The notes: generated by a model not told the origin, from the letters alone. Shown: positions 17,495 through 25,649, counted from the stretch's first letter. The stretch is DNA of 64,000 bases from Devosia sediminis (GCF_016411825.1 NZ_JAEKMH010000003.1:248001-312000); one strand, 5' to 3'. Numbers and translations: made by a program.

Positions 17495-17499
17495 TCAGC

Positions 17500-17790
17500 A
17501 TGGACTTCGAGTGGGACGAAGCGAAGAACGAGGCCAACAAGCTCAAGCACGGTATCGGCTTTGAGCGGGCAATTGCCATTTTCGACGGTCGTGTTCGAAC
17601 CATAGTGGATACCCGCTTCGACTATGGTGAGACGCGTCAAATCAGCTTCGGCATGGTCGACGTGGCGCTCATCCTGGCGGTCGTCCATACCGATCGGCAT
17701 GGCCGCGTCCGGATCATTTCGGCGCGTCGCGCCTCAGCAAAGGAAAGGCTGTTCTATGAAGGGCCCCTACCAACGCGAACTGACCAATGA
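17500..17790 (+). CDS. brnT: BrnT family toxin (type II toxin-antitoxin)
   Basis: RelE-fold ribonuclease toxin of 96 aa that stops translation by RNA cleavage. Signature parts: N-terminal FEWDEAKNEANKLKHGIGFE and C-terminal RVRIISARRASAKERLFYE, the conserved Arg-rich strand with Glu-Arg. Its 3' end overlaps brnA by 35 bases in another frame. The base upstream composition has no ribosome-binding site, so translation may start from a very short leader. Confidence 0.9.
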   Translation: MDFEWDEAKNEANKLKHGIGFERAIAIFDGRVRTIVDTRFDYGETRQISFGMVDVALILAVVHTDRHGRVRIISARRASAKERLFYEGPLPTRTDQ

Positions 17791-18022
17791 GGAACTCGCC
17801 AACCTGAAGGACGAGGATATCGACTTCAGTGACATCCCCGAACTGGATGAGACGTTTTGGAAGAATGCCGAAGTGGTCGAGACCGTTGGCTCGACCACGC
17901 CCGTCACTCTGCGCGTTAAAACCTCCGTCCTTGAAGCCTTCAAGGCCGATGGCAAGGGCTATCAGACACGCATGAATGCCGTGCTCGAGGCCTATGTGAA
18001 GGCGATGAAGAAAGCGGGCTAG
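17756..18022 (+). CDS. brnA: BrnA family antitoxin
   Basis: 88-residue antitoxin: acidic toxin-binding N-terminal half (EELANLKDEDIDFSDIPELDETFW) and a ribbon-helix-helix DNA-binding C-terminus (PVTLRVKTSVLEAFKADGKGYQTRMNAVLEAYV). ATG at 17756 follows AAGGAAAGG inside brnT; the longer frame from 17624 is out-of-frame toxin sequence. Its stop shares the sequence CTAG with the stop of the convergent higA gene. Confidence 0.9.
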   Translation: MKGPYQRELTNEELANLKDEDIDFSDIPELDETFWKNAEVVETVGSTTPVTLRVKTSVLEAFKADGKGYQTRMNAVLEAYVKAMKKAG

Positions 18023-18333
18023 GCAGAGCGCGGTTCGATGCGGTCGAGGTCGGCGCCGATCTCGCGCCGCTTTTGCATCAGGTCAAACTCGGCCTGCAGC
18101 GTCAGAAAGAACCCTTCGGAAAGCCCGAAATAACGTGCCAGCCGCAAGTCGGTATCGGCCGTCACGCCGCGCAGGCCGAGGACTATTTCGTTGATCCGCC
18201 GGGGCGGCACATGGATGCCCCGCGCAAGCGCGTTCTGGCTGAGGCTCATGGGTTTGAGGAATTCTTCGAGCAGAATTTCACCCGGATGTGGATTGGGCAG
18301 CAACGCGTCAGTGGTAGTCGACGATTTCGACAT
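18019..18333 (-). CDS. higA: HigA family antitoxin
   Basis: 104-residue XRE-type antitoxin of the 'addiction module antidote' group. Typical: NPHPGEILLEEFLKPMSLSQNALARGIHVPPRRINEIVLGLRGVTADTDLRLARYFG, with the HTH in SQNALARGIHVPPRRINEI. ATG at 18333 has AAGGAGG 8 bases upstream. The start lies 26 bases inside the upstream higB gene, so toxin is read first, as usual for HigBA. It also represses its own promoter. Confidence 0.92.
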   Translation of the reverse strand: MSKSSTTTDALLPNPHPGEILLEEFLKPMSLSQNALARGIHVPPRRINEIVLGLRGVTADTDLRLARYFGLSEGFFLTLQAEFDLMQKRREIGADLDRIEPRSA

Positions 18334-18589
18334 CTCTCGGTCCTCCTTCCGTCCAGGCAAAGCAGATGCGCCATTGGTCATTGATCCGTATGCTCCATTG
18401 CCCGACACGGTCGCCCTGGAGGCTTTCCAGGCGGTTGCCCGGTGGTATCCTCAGGTCCTGCACCAACCGCGCGGCATGCAGGAGGCGGAGCTTGCGCAGC
18501 GCGACGGACTGGATGTCGCCGGGCAGCTTGCGGCTGCGTCGGCCTTGCCAGATGAGCTCCGTTTCACCGTCAGCAAAACTCTGGATCAT
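18308..18589 (-). CDS. higB: HigB/RelE family toxin
   Basis: 93-residue ribosome-dependent mRNA interferase. Characteristic C-terminus QWSIRINDQWRICFAW and DVEIVDYH; N-terminus MIQSFADGETELIW. The ATG at 18589 sits 6 bases downstream of a well-formed -10 box, which would give a leaderless message. Forms one operon with higA and converges with brnTA. Confidence 0.92.
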   Translation of the reverse strand: MIQSFADGETELIWQGRRSRKLPGDIQSVALRKLRLLHAARLVQDLRIPPGNRLESLQGDRVGQWSIRINDQWRICFAWTEGGPRDVEIVDYH

Positions 18590-18595
18590 GACTAC

Positions 18596-18624
18596 AATAT
18601 AACGTTTCGCGTTATATAACGCAA
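18596..18624 (-). promoter_or_regulatory. higBA promoter with built-in palindromic operator
   Basis: Minus-strand -35 TTGCGT (18624-18619), 17-base spacer, -10 TATATT (18601-18596). The region carries the perfect inverted repeat ATATAACG-N5-CGTTATAT (18597-18617) and the overlapping palindrome GTTATATAAC (18611-18620). The predicted transcription start coincides with the A of the higB ATG. Good target for HigA autorepression. Confidence 0.6.
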
Positions 18625-18710
18625 TCCGTCATGCGTCACTCGACGTATAGACATTGCCAATGGCGCGCGCGATAGATGGGGCAGAACCTGCCATCGCATA
18701 AGCCTTGTCT

Positions 18711-19664
18711 ATGGACCTCGACCAGCTTCGCACTTTCGACCGCATCGTTCGTGACCAGTCCTTCACGCGGGCGGCGGCCCATCTCAACATCACCCAGGCC
18801 ACCGCCTCCATGCGCATCCGCGCGCTGGAGCAATTGCTGGGCGTGCAGCTTTTCGTGCGCGGCCGCACCGTGACCCTGACCGATCAGGGCATGACCTTCC
18901 TGCCCTTCGCCCGCCGCATCATCGGTACGGCTCAGGAGGGGCGCGAAGCCCTGCGCCGGGTCGAGCGCGGCCGTGTCTCCATCGGCTCGCTGCGCACGCT
19001 GGTTTCGCCACTGATCACCGAAAGCCTCATCCGCTTCCAGCAGCAATATCCCGCCGTCGACGTCGTCGTGCGTGAAGGAAGGCAGGCGCAGATCGCCGCC
19101 ATGCTGCACGAGCGCGAGGTGGAAATGGGCATCCTCTGCTGGCCCAATATCGATCCGCTCGTGGTCGATCTCGAACCCTTGGTCATCATGCGCGAGCGCG
19201 TGCCTCTGGTCGTCTCGCCCGAAGTTGCGGCCAGGCTATCGAGCCAGCCCACCATCGACGAGGTGCTGGCCTTGGTGCCACGCGTCATTTCGCTGCGCTG
19301 GTGGCAGGCCGATCCCGAGCGCGCCGCCGCCCTGGTCCGCCTTGCCCAGACCAGTGTTGAACTGCCCACCGGGCCGGCCCGGCGGCTGGCGCTCAAGGGC
19401 GAGGGTCTCGGCTTCTTCGTCAATTCGGCCGTCGAGGACGACGTCAAGGCCGGGCGGCTGGTGGAAATTTCACCGATCGATTTCGAGCCCCTGCATCGCG
19501 ATACCGCCATGGTGGTGCGAAACCCGGCCGTGCTGGAACGCCCCATGCTGGCTGACTTCATCCGCGAGATCGCGCTCGAATGCGCCCGTGTCGGCGAGAT
19601 CATCGACGATCGCCTGCACCTTTACCCCTCGAAAAGCCCCGCCGCTCGCGCCGCCTCGAGATAG
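18711..19664 (+). CDS. LysR family transcriptional regulator (317 aa)
   Basis: N-terminal HTH DLDQLRTFDRIVRDQSFTRAAAHLNITQATASMRIRALEQLLG, then a periplasmic-binding-like effector domain (SIGSLRTLVSPLITESLI). ATG at 18711 is preferred over TTG at 18705. Its 3' end overlaps the convergent LytTR gene by 43 bases. No adjacent co-oriented target gene, so the regulon is unknown. Confidence 0.88.
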   Translation: MDLDQLRTFDRIVRDQSFTRAAAHLNITQATASMRIRALEQLLGVQLFVRGRTVTLTDQGMTFLPFARRIIGTAQEGREALRRVERGRVSIGSLRTLVSPLITESLIRFQQQYPAVDVVVREGRQAQIAAMLHEREVEMGILCWPNIDPLVVDLEPLVIMRERVPLVVSPEVAARLSSQPTIDEVLALVPRVISLRWWQADPERAAALVRLAQTSVELPTGPARRLALKGEGLGFFVNSAVEDDVKAGRLVEISPIDFEPLHRDTAMVVRNPAVLERPMLADFIREIALECARVGEIIDDRLHLYPSKSPAARAASR

Positions 19665-20401
19665 GTGCGGCTCACCGGCACTTTTGTCCCGGTTTCGAGC
19701 TCCAGCATCGCCTTGCCGTTCTGGCGCAGGCTGCGCCTCACTGCGTCCAGCGCCACCCAGTGCGAGCGATGCACCTGCAGCCCGGCAACGGGTGCGGTTT
19801 CCCTGATGGCGTCAGAAAGCCGGATCAGCACGAGGCTCGTGCCCCTTTCAGTGGTCACGTCGACATAGTGGTCGGATACGGCAAGGTGGATGAGCCGCCC
19901 GCGCTGCGCCCGCGGCAGCCGGTCGAGCAGCGCCGGTTCGGGCTGGGATGCTGCTTGTGCCGAGACGGGCGCAGCCTCGGCCCCCGGCGGTCTTGCGCCC
20001 AGCACGGCGCTCAACACGGTCACCGCCATGGAGATCAGCGTGCAATAGGTTGTGAGCGTCACGAGGTCGATCACGGTGACGTTGGGGCCGAAGGCGCCAA
20101 TGTTCAGCGCCGCCACCACGGCGGCAATGGGCGGTCCCGCTGCGGCCCCGGCAATGGCAGCGGCCAGCGCTGCGGGCAGATGCGGCCTGAGCTGACGCTC
20201 GAGAAAGCTCGCCACCAGCGTGCCCGTCGCGGCCGTGCCCACCACGATGGCGCCCCAATAGGCCAGGCGCGGCACCAGCGGAATGGCCTCATAGGTGCCG
20301 AATGGCCCGATCATCCCGGCAATCAGGCTGAGCACCAGCAGCACGGCCCAGCTTCGCCCATCGCGCAGCAGCACCTGCATTTCGCGCAGCGTGGATTGCA
20401 T
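19622..20401 (-). CDS. LytTR DNA-binding protein with N-terminal membrane domain (259 aa)
   Basis: Four hydrophobic segments (roughly residues 15-135: WAVLLVLSLIAGMIG, LAYWGAIVVGTAATGTLVASF, LAAAIAGAAAGPPIAAVVAAL, LVTLTTYCTLISMAVTVLSAV), a linker, then a C-terminal LytTR domain (LIHLAVSDHYVDVTTERGTSLVLIRLSDAI.. VHRSHWVALDAVRR). No receiver domain, so it should sense in or at the membrane and bind DNA directly. ATG at 20401; an upstream start cannot be ruled out. Divergent from a DUF2306 membrane gene 105 bases away, its likely target. Confidence 0.82.
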   Translation of the reverse strand: MQSTLREMQVLLRDGRSWAVLLVLSLIAGMIGPFGTYEAIPLVPRLAYWGAIVVGTAATGTLVASFLERQLRPHLPAALAAAIAGAAAGPPIAAVVAALNIGAFGPNVTVIDLVTLTTYCTLISMAVTVLSAVLGARPPGAEAAPVSAQAASQPEPALLDRLPRAQRGRLIHLAVSDHYVDVTTERGTSLVLIRLSDAIRETAPVAGLQVHRSHWVALDAVRRSLRQNGKAMLELETGTKVPVSRTYLEAARAAGLFEG

Positions 20402-20505
20402 TGGCTTGTCGCTCACGAAGAATTCCGGCGGTTCGAGAATGGCGCGTTGCGGCCCGGAGTGTAGCGACTCACCCCTTGGTGGCAATGACCAAGCGGAGCC
20501 TTTCC

Positions 20506-21027
20506 ATGACTCTCGACCCACTTCTCGAGGCCGATTTCGCCATCCAGATCCATGCCGCATCCGCCATTGCGGCAGTGGTGCTCGGCGCCTTTGTCCTCTG
20601 GCGGCGCAAGGGTACGCCCTTACACAAGACGCTGGGCCGGGTCTGGGTGCTCCTCATGTTCGCCGCCGCCACCAGCGCGCTTTTCATCCACGAAATGCGG
20701 CTGGTCGGGCCGTTCAGCCCCATCCACCTCTTCTCGCTCTTCACCTACATCACGCTTTTCAATGGCCTCAAGGCCATCATCATCGACCGCGACGTGGTCC
20801 GCCATCGCGCCGAGATGCAGGGGCTCTATGCCGGCGCGCTGATGCTGGCCGGGGCCTTTACTTTCCTGCCGGGGCGGCGGATGCACACCGTGCTGTTCGG
20901 CGCGGATGCAGGCTGGACCCAGTCGCTCTTGGTCATCGTGCCGATCCTCGTCGGCGCGGGCTTTGTCTGGCTCAATATGCGCCGCCGCGCGCTGCGGACT
21001 GGACTGCCGGCGCCGTCACGAAATTGA
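20506..21027 (+). CDS. DUF2306 membrane protein (173 aa)
   Basis: Five hydrophobic segments. It begins IQIHAASAIAAVVLGAFVLWRRKGTPLHKTLGRVWVLLM, the DUF2306 signature with paired histidines that could bind haem or metal, and continues SPIHLFSLFTYITLFNGLKAI. ATG at 20506 has GGAG 8 bases upstream; ATG 20485 is an alternative. LytTR/DUF2306 neighbours are seen repeatedly in alphaproteobacteria, so joint function is likely but undefined. Confidence 0.78.
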   Translation: MTLDPLLEADFAIQIHAASAIAAVVLGAFVLWRRKGTPLHKTLGRVWVLLMFAAATSALFIHEMRLVGPFSPIHLFSLFTYITLFNGLKAIIIDRDVVRHRAEMQGLYAGALMLAGAFTFLPGRRMHTVLFGADAGWTQSLLVIVPILVGAGFVWLNMRRRALRTGLPAPSRN

Positions 21028-21802
21028 GCACCGCCTCCCGCCACGCCCCCGTGGCATCGAGATTGGCGCAATGTCCGCCGCCGGCCAGGTGTTCGACCCG
21101 CCAGTTGGGCTTGCCTTCGATGGCCTGAAGCTGGGGGATCAGCACCCGGTTGACGCTGGTGTCGAGTTCGCCCACCAGCACCAGTGCCGGTCCAGTCCAG
21201 CCCTGCGCCGCCGAAACCAGGTCGTAGCGTCTGACATGGCTGGCGATTTCGCCCACGGCCCGTCCGTTATACTGGCGCAGCAACTGCACGATCAGCGGCC
21301 AGGCCGCGCGATTGCGCGTCGTATTACGGGCAGTGATCTCGGCGGCCAGCGCCCGCCCGGGCACGATGTCGAGCAGCGGCACGAGGCCCACCACCGGCGG
21401 CAGGTCGAGCGACAGCGCCGTGCCGAACAGGGTGAGCGATCTGAGCCGGTCCGGCGCTTCCGCAGCCGCGCCGAGGCCAAGAATGCCGCCCAGCGAATTG
21501 CCGACCCAATGGACTGCCGCGAGCTCCGTCGCATCCGCCATGGCATAAAGATCGGCGCGCATGCGCTCGGGCGAAAATCCGGCGGCGTCGATGCTTGCGG
21601 GGACGCCCGATTGTCCATGTCCGCGCAGGTCCGGCAGCAGCACGCGGATTCCCCTCTCGCCGAACCATGTTGCATCGGCGGCGAACTGGTCGCCACCGGC
21701 GCAAAGGCCGTGGCAGAGCAGCATGGCCGGGCCGCTTTCGGGCCCGGTCAGCCCGAAGCGCAGCCGCGTCCCATCATCGGCGACGATCTCGCGATACTCC
21801 AT
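20972..21802 (-). CDS. Alpha/beta hydrolase (276 aa)
   Basis: Fold signature AMLLCHGLCAGGDQFAADATWF (oxyanion loop), LLPDLRGHGQSG, nucleophile elbow GNSLGG (Ser), acid in LVLVGELDTSVN and catalytic His in HLAGGGHCANLDA. Close in form to 3-oxoadipate enol-lactonase-like hydrolases but substrate undefined. Its 3' end overlaps the convergent DUF2306 gene by 56 bases. Confidence 0.85.
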   Translation of the reverse strand: MEYREIVADDGTRLRFGLTGPESGPAMLLCHGLCAGGDQFAADATWFGERGIRVLLPDLRGHGQSGVPASIDAAGFSPERMRADLYAMADATELAAVHWVGNSLGGILGLGAAAEAPDRLRSLTLFGTALSLDLPPVVGLVPLLDIVPGRALAAEITARNTTRNRAAWPLIVQLLRQYNGRAVGEIASHVRRYDLVSAAQGWTGPALVLVGELDTSVNRVLIPQLQAIEGKPNWRVEHLAGGGHCANLDATGAWREAVLNFVTAPAVQSAARGGAY

Positions 21803-21841
21803 GGTCCGAGCTTACCCCGGCGCCACGCTTTGCGGTAGCCG

Positions 21842-22822
21842 CTAGGCGTGGCCGATGAGAATACCGGCGGCGAACACCAGCGAACCGCCCAGCACCACCT
21901 GCAGCACCGCCCGCCAGAACGGGGTATGCATATAGCGCTGCTGGATATAGGCAATGGCCCAGAGTTCGAGCAGCACCACGGCCACCGCCACGGCGGTCGC
22001 GGTGAAGAAGTCGGCAATCAGATAGGGCAAGGCGTGGCCGAGCCCTCCAATGGCGGTCATGACCCCGGCGGCAAGTCCACGCTTGATCGGCGAACCGCGT
22101 CCGGTCAGCTTGCCATCGTCCGAGGCCGCCTCGGTAAAGCCCATGGAAATACCGGCGCCGACAGCAGCGGCAAGGCCCACGAGGAAGGTCTGGTGCGTAT
22201 CGCCGGTGGCAAAGGCGGCGGCAAAGACCGGCGCCAGCGTCGACACCGAGCCATCCATCAGCCCCGCAAGGCCCGGCTGCACATAGGTCAGGAGAAACTG
22301 CCGGTGCTGCTCGTGCCCTTCGCTCTCCCGGCCTTCCTCGCCCAGCACCTTTTCGTCGATCTGGTCGGCGCGTCTGGCATGGCCTTTTTCGGCAGCGGCA
22401 AGGTCACCCAGCAGCTTGCGAATGCCGGCATCGGTCACCTGTTGGGCCGCTTCGAGATAGAAGCGGTAGGCGCCTTCTTCCATTTCCCACACCTGCTGGC
22501 GGGCCTGCTCCAGGGTCAGTGTCTTTTGCAGCCAGATCGGCTTGCGGGCGAGAAAGCCACGCACATGCTCGCGGCGGATCGGCACCAGCCTCTTGCCGAA
22601 GCGCGCGACATAAAGGTCGAGCAGGCGCCGGCGATGCTCGTCCTCTTCGGCCGCCATGCCTTCAAACAGTGCAGCGCTGCCCGGATAGGTCTGGTCCAGC
22701 CGGGCCGCGAATTCCGAATAGATGCGCCCGTCTTCTTCTTCGGCGGCGATGGCCAGCGAGAGGATTTCGCGTTCCGAAAGCGAGGCAAAGTCGCGCCGGT
22801 TGTCGGGCCAGAGACGCAGCAT
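21842..22822 (-). CDS. mbfA: Iron exporter MbfA (ferritin-like + VIT1/CCC1 membrane domain)
   Basis: Membrane-bound ferritin that exports iron from the cytoplasm. Residues 1-150 are a ferritin/rubrerythrin-like four-helix part with metal-binding E/H motifs (AIAAEEEDGRIYSEFAARL, AAEEDEHRRRLLDLY, MEEGAYRFYLEAAQ, AAEKGHARRADQI). Residues 180-326 form a VIT1-type transporter of about five helices (GLAGLMDGSVSTLAPVFAAAFATGD). ATG at 22822 with GGAGG upstream; TTG at 22834 is the longer option. Two ICE-like boxes just upstream point to repression by Irr. Confidence 0.9.
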   Translation of the reverse strand: MLRLWPDNRRDFASLSEREILSLAIAAEEEDGRIYSEFAARLDQTYPGSAALFEGMAAEEDEHRRRLLDLYVARFGKRLVPIRREHVRGFLARKPIWLQKTLTLEQARQQVWEMEEGAYRFYLEAAQQVTDAGIRKLLGDLAAAEKGHARRADQIDEKVLGEEGRESEGHEQHRQFLLTYVQPGLAGLMDGSVSTLAPVFAAAFATGDTHQTFLVGLAAAVGAGISMGFTEAASDDGKLTGRGSPIKRGLAAGVMTAIGGLGHALPYLIADFFTATAVAVAVVLLELWAIAYIQQRYMHTPFWRAVLQVVLGGSLVFAAGILIGHA

Positions 22823-22836
22823 GGCGCCCTCCAAAC

Positions 22837-22853
22837 TTTAGAATGGTTCCAAA
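22837..22853. promoter_or_regulatory. ICE/Irr-like box 1 before mbfA
   Basis: TTTAGAATGGTTCCAAA, one mismatch from the dyad TTTAGAA-N3-TTCTAAA that I know as the iron control element bound by Irr in rhizobia. Centre 22 bases from box 2. Confidence 0.6.
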
Positions 22854-22858
22854 CAATG

Positions 22859-22875
22859 CTTAGAACTGTTCTAAA
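22859..22875. promoter_or_regulatory. ICE/Irr-like box 2 before mbfA
   Basis: CTTAGAACTGTTCTAAA, again one mismatch from the ICE dyad. The spacing of two helical turns from box 1 places both on one DNA face. Confidence 0.6.
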
Positions 22876-22985
22876 CTGCGCGCAACGACTTTATGATCCC
22901 GGTTTTTGATCTGCGACAATGTGAATGCGCTCCCGCCATGCCAAATCTCTTGAGCACTGGCAGGGGCCGGGCTATCGAGGTTGCC

Positions 22986-23387
22986 GTGAGCACCAGGGCG
23001 CAAATCCGAGAGCGAAATCTGTTCCGCGAAGCCGGTCTGGCGGTCGCGGTGCTGGCCATCTATGTGCTCACGCTCCTGTTGCCGCTGCATCAGGTCGCGG
23101 GCCTGCAGCGCGATCTCAACGCGCTGGGCTATTCCACTCTCGATAACTGGTCGGCCTGTCAGCCTCTGGCGCAGGACGAAAATGGCGATCCCCAGCAAGC
23201 CGCGGCGTTGAGTTGCCCGGCCAGCGGCATCGCCAAGCATCAGCTGGCCGCCGTGCTGCCGCCGGTTCTGGTCTTCGATCCCCCAACGGCTGCCAAACGT
23301 GTCGGCTTCGTCGAACTCTTAAGCATCCGCAGCGTCAACCTGCCCGATCATGTGGGGCAATCCCGCGCGCCTCCCGTCACGGTCTGA
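22986..23387 (+). CDS. Hypothetical membrane protein at head of copper operon (133 aa)
   Basis: Unrecognised. One N-terminal membrane segment (AGLAVAVLAIYVLTLLLPLHQV) then an extracytoplasmic part with two cysteines (NWSACQPL and ALSCPASG) and several His. Comparable small proteins with this plan sit in copper gene clusters. I chose the GTG at 22986, preceded by GAGG; in-frame ATGs at 22938 and 22893 lack a ribosome-binding site. It leads the run of YcnI, CopC-CopD, PCuAC and SCO1 genes. Confidence 0.6.
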   Translation: MSTRAQIRERNLFREAGLAVAVLAIYVLTLLLPLHQVAGLQRDLNALGYSTLDNWSACQPLAQDENGDPQQAAALSCPASGIAKHQLAAVLPPVLVFDPPTAAKRVGFVELLSIRSVNLPDHVGQSRAPPVTV

Positions 23388-23451
23388 TTCCAAGCATTTC
23401 AGTGCCCGCACCAGCGTGCCGGTATCAGACCAAATCGACCGGAGATCACAG

Positions 23452-23973
23452 ATGATCCGTACTTTTGCGCGAGCCGCCCTGGCCGCCACTACCCTTGCCG
23501 CCCTCGCCGCTCCCGCTTTTGCTCATGCCACTTTGGAGGTCCAGGAAGCTGAGCTTGGCGCCGGCTACAAGGGCGTGCTGCGCGTCCCCCATGGTTGCGG
23601 CACCGAGGCCACCCACACCGTCCGCGTGCAGATCCCTGAAGGCTTCTACAATGTGAAGCCCATGCCCAAGGCCGGCTGGACGCTGGAAACCGTGACAGGT
23701 CCCTACGCCAATTCCTATGACAATCACGGCACGCCGATGACCGAAGGTGTCCAGGAAATCGTCTGGTCGGGCGGCAACCTGCCCAATGAATGGTATGACG
23801 AGTTCGTCTTCCGCGGCACCTTTGCCCCGACGCTCGAACCCGGCACCTTCTATTTCCCGGCCATCCAGGAATGCGCCAATGGCGAAGAGGCCTGGGTCGA
23901 TGTCACCGGCGCCGAGGATGCGGAAATGCCCGCGCCCAGCGTTGAGCTGGTGCGCGGAGCGGCCGGACACTGA
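23452..23973 (+). CDS. YcnI family (DUF1775) copper-binding protein
   Basis: Periplasmic copper protein. Signal peptide MIRTFARAALAATTLAALAAP ending AFA, which leaves His as first mature residue (HATLEV), the N-terminal His used for Cu(II) binding in YcnI. The body follows the family (YKGVLRVPHGCGTEATHTVRVQIPEG, WSGGNLPNEWYDEFVFRGTF, FPAIQECANGEEAWVD). GGAG lies 10 bases before ATG 23452. Hands copper to, or buffers it for, the CopC-CopD, PCuAC and SCO1 proteins encoded next (inference). Confidence 0.88.
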   Translation: MIRTFARAALAATTLAALAAPAFAHATLEVQEAELGAGYKGVLRVPHGCGTEATHTVRVQIPEGFYNVKPMPKAGWTLETVTGPYANSYDNHGTPMTEGVQEIVWSGGNLPNEWYDEFVFRGTFAPTLEPGTFYFPAIQECANGEEAWVDVTGAEDAEMPAPSVELVRGAAGH

Positions 23974-24023
23974 GCCCTGAACCGGGGCGGAGCTTTGCTC
24001 CGCCCTTCCCGGAGGCCCCGATC

Positions 24024-25628
24024 ATGCTGCGCTCGCCCGTATCCCTGCTGGCTCCTGCCCTGGCCCTGCTGCTGTCGCTGTTCGCGGCGCTGCCGGCCCT
24101 TGCCCATGCGCAACTGCTCGCCTCGAACCCGGCCGCCAATGCACTGCTCGCCGAAAGTCCGGCGCAGTTGGAACTCACCTACAACGAGCCGGTCACCGCG
24201 CTGGCCATGACCCTGATCGGCCCCGATGGCGTGTCGGCCGACATCACCCCATCGACCACTGCGGGCGCCACCCTGGCGATACCGCTCCCCCCCTCCCTGG
24301 CCGATGGTACCCATGTCCTGTCCTGGCGCGTGATCTCGACCGATGCGCATCCGGTTGCCGGGTCGCTGATCTTTTCGGTCGGCCATGTCACCGGCGCTGC
24401 CGAGGTCGCCGCCGCCCCCACCGGCTCGCGCGCCACCGCCATCCTGCTCTGGGTCAGCAAGGCCTTGCTGTTTTCCGCCCTTTTCGTCGGGGTCGGCGGC
24501 GCCGTCTTCGCCCTGTTTGCCCCGCTCCCGCATCCTGCCCGCCGGCTCGCTGCCCTTCTTGCCCTCATCGGCCTCGTCATCGCGCCCCTCAGCCTCGGCC
24601 TCCATGGCGCCGATGCCTTGGGCGCCGATCCCGATGCCATGCTCGGGACCGCCCCCTGGTCCACCGGCTTTGCCACCTCCTATGGCGCCACCGTCCTGGC
24701 TTTGGCCGCGAGCCTCGCCCTCGGCGCCGTGGCGCTGGTCCATCCCCGCATGGCCTGGCTCGGCTGGCCCGCCTGGCTGGTCGGTGCCCTGGCCCTCGCC
24801 ATGAGCGGCCATGCCGGCTCCGCCGCGCCGCAGTGGCTCACCCGCACCGCCGTCACCTTCCACATCGCCGGCATCCTGTTCTGGATCGGCGCGCTGCTGC
24901 CCATTTGGTTCTGGCTGCGCGACCGCAGGCCCGAAGCGGACAATGCCCTGCGCCAATTTTCCCGCATCATCCCCTTGGCCGTAGCGGCAATCCTCGTCTC
25001 CGGCGTGACGTTGGCCGTCATCCAGATGGGGCCGCCCGGCCCAGCCTGGCTCACGCCCTATGGCTATCTGCTGGCCGGCAAGCTTGGCTGCCTCCTCGTG
25101 CTGTTCCTGCTCGCGCTCTGGAACCGTTACCGCCTCACCGGCTCGATCCTTCTCGGCGAGCTGGAACCACGCCTGCATCTGCGGCGCACCATCCTCGTCG
25201 AACTGGTGCTGGTCCTCGCCATCCTCGGCCTCGTCTCGGCCTGGCGCTTCACCCCGCCGCCGCGCGGCATTGCCGAGGCCGATGCCGCGCAGGCCGCGCG
25301 CAGTGAACCGGCTTATGCCCATGTCATGACGGACACCCTCATGGTCGATGTCACCGCCGCGCCCGGTCGCCCCGGCCCGGTGGATTTCGAGATCTGGCTC
25401 GTCGATGCGGTGGGCGATCCCGTCGCGCCGCTCGCCGTCGAGGTCACCTTCGCCGCCCCGACGCTCGGCATCGAGCCCTTCAGCGCCAGCGCCACCTTTG
25501 CCGACGGCTTCTGGCTTATCCAAGGCCAGACCATTCCCCTTGCCGGCACCTGGGATGTCACGCTCGACATCCGCTTGAGCCGCTATGCCCAGAACACGCT
25601 CGCCACGCAGATCGAAATTCTGCCCTGA
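24024..25628 (+). CDS. CopC-CopD fusion, copper import/resistance protein (534 aa)
   Basis: Signal peptide of about 27 aa ending ALA, then a CopC domain whose mature N-terminus is His (HAQLLASNPAANALL) with a second His in TDAHPVAGSLIFSVGH: the Cu(II) site. Residues about 140-400 are CopD with roughly eight membrane helices and conserved His (SGHAGSAAP, VTFHIAGILFW). A further C-terminal domain of about 110 residues outside the membrane resembles YtkA/FixH-like modules (MVDVTAAPGRPGPVDFEIWL), an addition to the usual CopCD plan. Copper uptake or delivery across the inner membrane. Confidence 0.9.
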   Translation: MLRSPVSLLAPALALLLSLFAALPALAHAQLLASNPAANALLAESPAQLELTYNEPVTALAMTLIGPDGVSADITPSTTAGATLAIPLPPSLADGTHVLSWRVISTDAHPVAGSLIFSVGHVTGAAEVAAAPTGSRATAILLWVSKALLFSALFVGVGGAVFALFAPLPHPARRLAALLALIGLVIAPLSLGLHGADALGADPDAMLGTAPWSTGFATSYGATVLALAASLALGAVALVHPRMAWLGWPAWLVGALALAMSGHAGSAAPQWLTRTAVTFHIAGILFWIGALLPIWFWLRDRRPEADNALRQFSRIIPLAVAAILVSGVTLAVIQMGPPGPAWLTPYGYLLAGKLGCLLVLFLLALWNRYRLTGSILLGELEPRLHLRRTILVELVLVLAILGLVSAWRFTPPPRGIAEADAAQAARSEPAYAHVMTDTLMVDVTAAPGRPGPVDFEIWLVDAVGDPVAPLAVEVTFAAPTLGIEPFSASATFADGFWLIQGQTIPLAGTWDVTLDIRLSRYAQNTLATQIEILP

Positions 25629-25649
25629 TCCCCTCGAAAGGAAACCACC

